Positions 63,484 to 64,000 of a stretch of DNA of 64,000 bases are shown here, piece after piece. Origin of the DNA: a bacterium (GTDB lineage: Bacteria > Bacillota > Bacilli > Lactobacillales > Streptococcaceae); contig CAJNBV010000007.1 of the NCBI GenBank assembly GCA_905221095.1, positions 62,001-126,000 on the forward strand, in the 5' to 3' direction. The notes beneath the pieces were generated by a model that was given only the letters and a program-made list of their open reading frames with translations, was not told the DNA's origin and ran no database searches. Every line of letters begins with the position of its first letter. The stretch's first letter is position 1. Position numbers and translations under genes: made by a program.

Positions 63484-64000
63484 AACTAACCTCCTTCAGA
63501 TCAGCGTAATTCACCGGATACCGGCCATCAGCCAAGTGCCAATCCATTTTTTGAGCAAGTTGCTGGATTGTCGGGGCTGGAATCTGCCAGTCAGCTGCCA
63601 AATGATTAAACACCTCACCCGGCCTGCCCTGGGCTACCATTTGACCCTCGTGCAGCACCCACACAACGTCGGCGACTTCGCACAAATCGTCAATTTCACT
63701 GGTGACAATGAAGACAGTCGTCTCTTTGACTTGGGCCAGCCATTGGAAAAATTGTCGGCGGCCAAGGGGATCCATTTGACTGGTCGGATCATCCATAATC
63801 AAAACAGCCGGGTTAGCCGCAATCGCCGTGGCAATTGCCAACCGCTGGCTCTGACCACCGGAAAGGCTCTCGGGACGCAAATTCAGCTGTTCAATCAGCC
63901 CCATTTGCGTGGCAACTTCTTCAACCCGTTTTTGAATCAGTCCTTCAGCCATTCCCTGATTAATCAAGTCAAAGGCGATTTCATCGGCAACCGTGTCTGC
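63470..64000 (-). CDS. ECF/cobalt-type ABC ATPase, partial (5' end outside window)
   Basis: 176 codons present; the frame is open to the window edge and the N-terminal Walker A lies beyond it. Visible: ADTVADEIAFDL, signature LSGGQSQRLAIATAIAA, Walker B AVLIMDDPTSQMDPLG, and switch His replaced by a TSE segment. Same GC-rich character as the following gene. Two ATPases of this kind normally pair with an EcfT membrane protein and a substrate-binding S component, expected outside the window. Confidence 0.85.
   Translation of the reverse strand, partial: ADTVADEIAFDLINQGMAEGLIQKRVEEVATQMGLIEQLNLRPESLSGGQSQRLAIATAIAANPAVLIMDDPTSQMDPLGRRQFFQWLAQVKETTVFIVTSEIDDLCEVADVVWVLHEGQMVAQGRPGEVFNHLAADWQIPAPTIQQLAQKMDWHLADGRYPVNYADLKEVSYVHN

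Overview
The window looks like a chromosome segment of a Mitis-group Streptococcus close to S. pneumoniae / S. mitis. The evidence is the pneumococcus-like gene order (axe1-recG-alr-acpS-aroG-aroG-secA; nrdR-dnaB-dnaI-der; queCDEF; trpEGDCFBA; galT-galK-galR), strong AGGAGG-type ribosome sites, extended -10 promoters, T-box and purine riboswitches, and a pneumococcal BOX repeat whose core matches the BOX-PCR primer region. The exact species cannot be fixed from sequence reading alone. All function calls are by recognition of motifs and families; no database search was run.

Layout. 1-15605 is mostly minus strand: an acetyl esterase, a 277-bp tandem duplication carrying two copies of a 20-codon mini-gene, recG, alr, acpS, two DAHP synthases, secA, two small membrane proteins, der, a nitroreductase, dnaI, dnaB and nrdR. 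15679-17593 is a GntR regulator with an ABC transporter. 17625-20005 holds lrgAB and a MarR-family regulator whose apparent operator recurs in front of a small protein/thioredoxin operon. 20053-22521 is the queuosine-precursor operon behind a preQ1-type leader. 22579-29294 holds an aquaporin, a diacetyl/acetoin reductase, a DUF2785 protein, a small membrane protein, pepF, rsmE, prmA and another membrane protein.

29291-32127 is the most unusual stretch. A Nudix hydrolase gene, once the downstream partner of an M50 protease gene, is split by a 2.4-kb very AT-rich island. The island carries three overlapping genes (unknown 344-aa protein, winged-helix/zinc-ribbon protein, PD-(D/E)XK nuclease) that look like an uncharacterised defence-type module. 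The split point is marked by imperfect direct repeats of the Nudix coding sequence, and the larger Nudix remnant also has an in-frame TGA.

32129-38854 holds the M50 protease, DUF3013, rarA, 6S RNA, tRNA-Lys with a decayed tyrosine-integrase remnant beside it, a frameshifted HAD phosphatase with a LacI regulator and palindromic operator, a BOX element, a GNAT protein and the competence prepilin peptidase. 38826-47113 is tryptophan biosynthesis: the canonical operon plus an extra trpB upstream, with two T-box leaders in series, both showing a UGG specifier. 47127-53835 holds two teichoic-acid-type sugar genes (aminotransferase, initiating sugar transferase), a heterodimeric ABC exporter, DUF421 and DUF3290. 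53906-57834 holds exoA, a VOC protein, xpt-pbuX behind a purine riboswitch, and a thioesterase. 57904-62402 is the galactose cluster galT, a frameshifted HAD gene, galK and divergent galR. From 62683 to the end the DNA is visibly more GC-rich and encodes two ECF-type ATPases. It truncates a zinc alcohol dehydrogenase gene, so this right edge is probably horizontally acquired.
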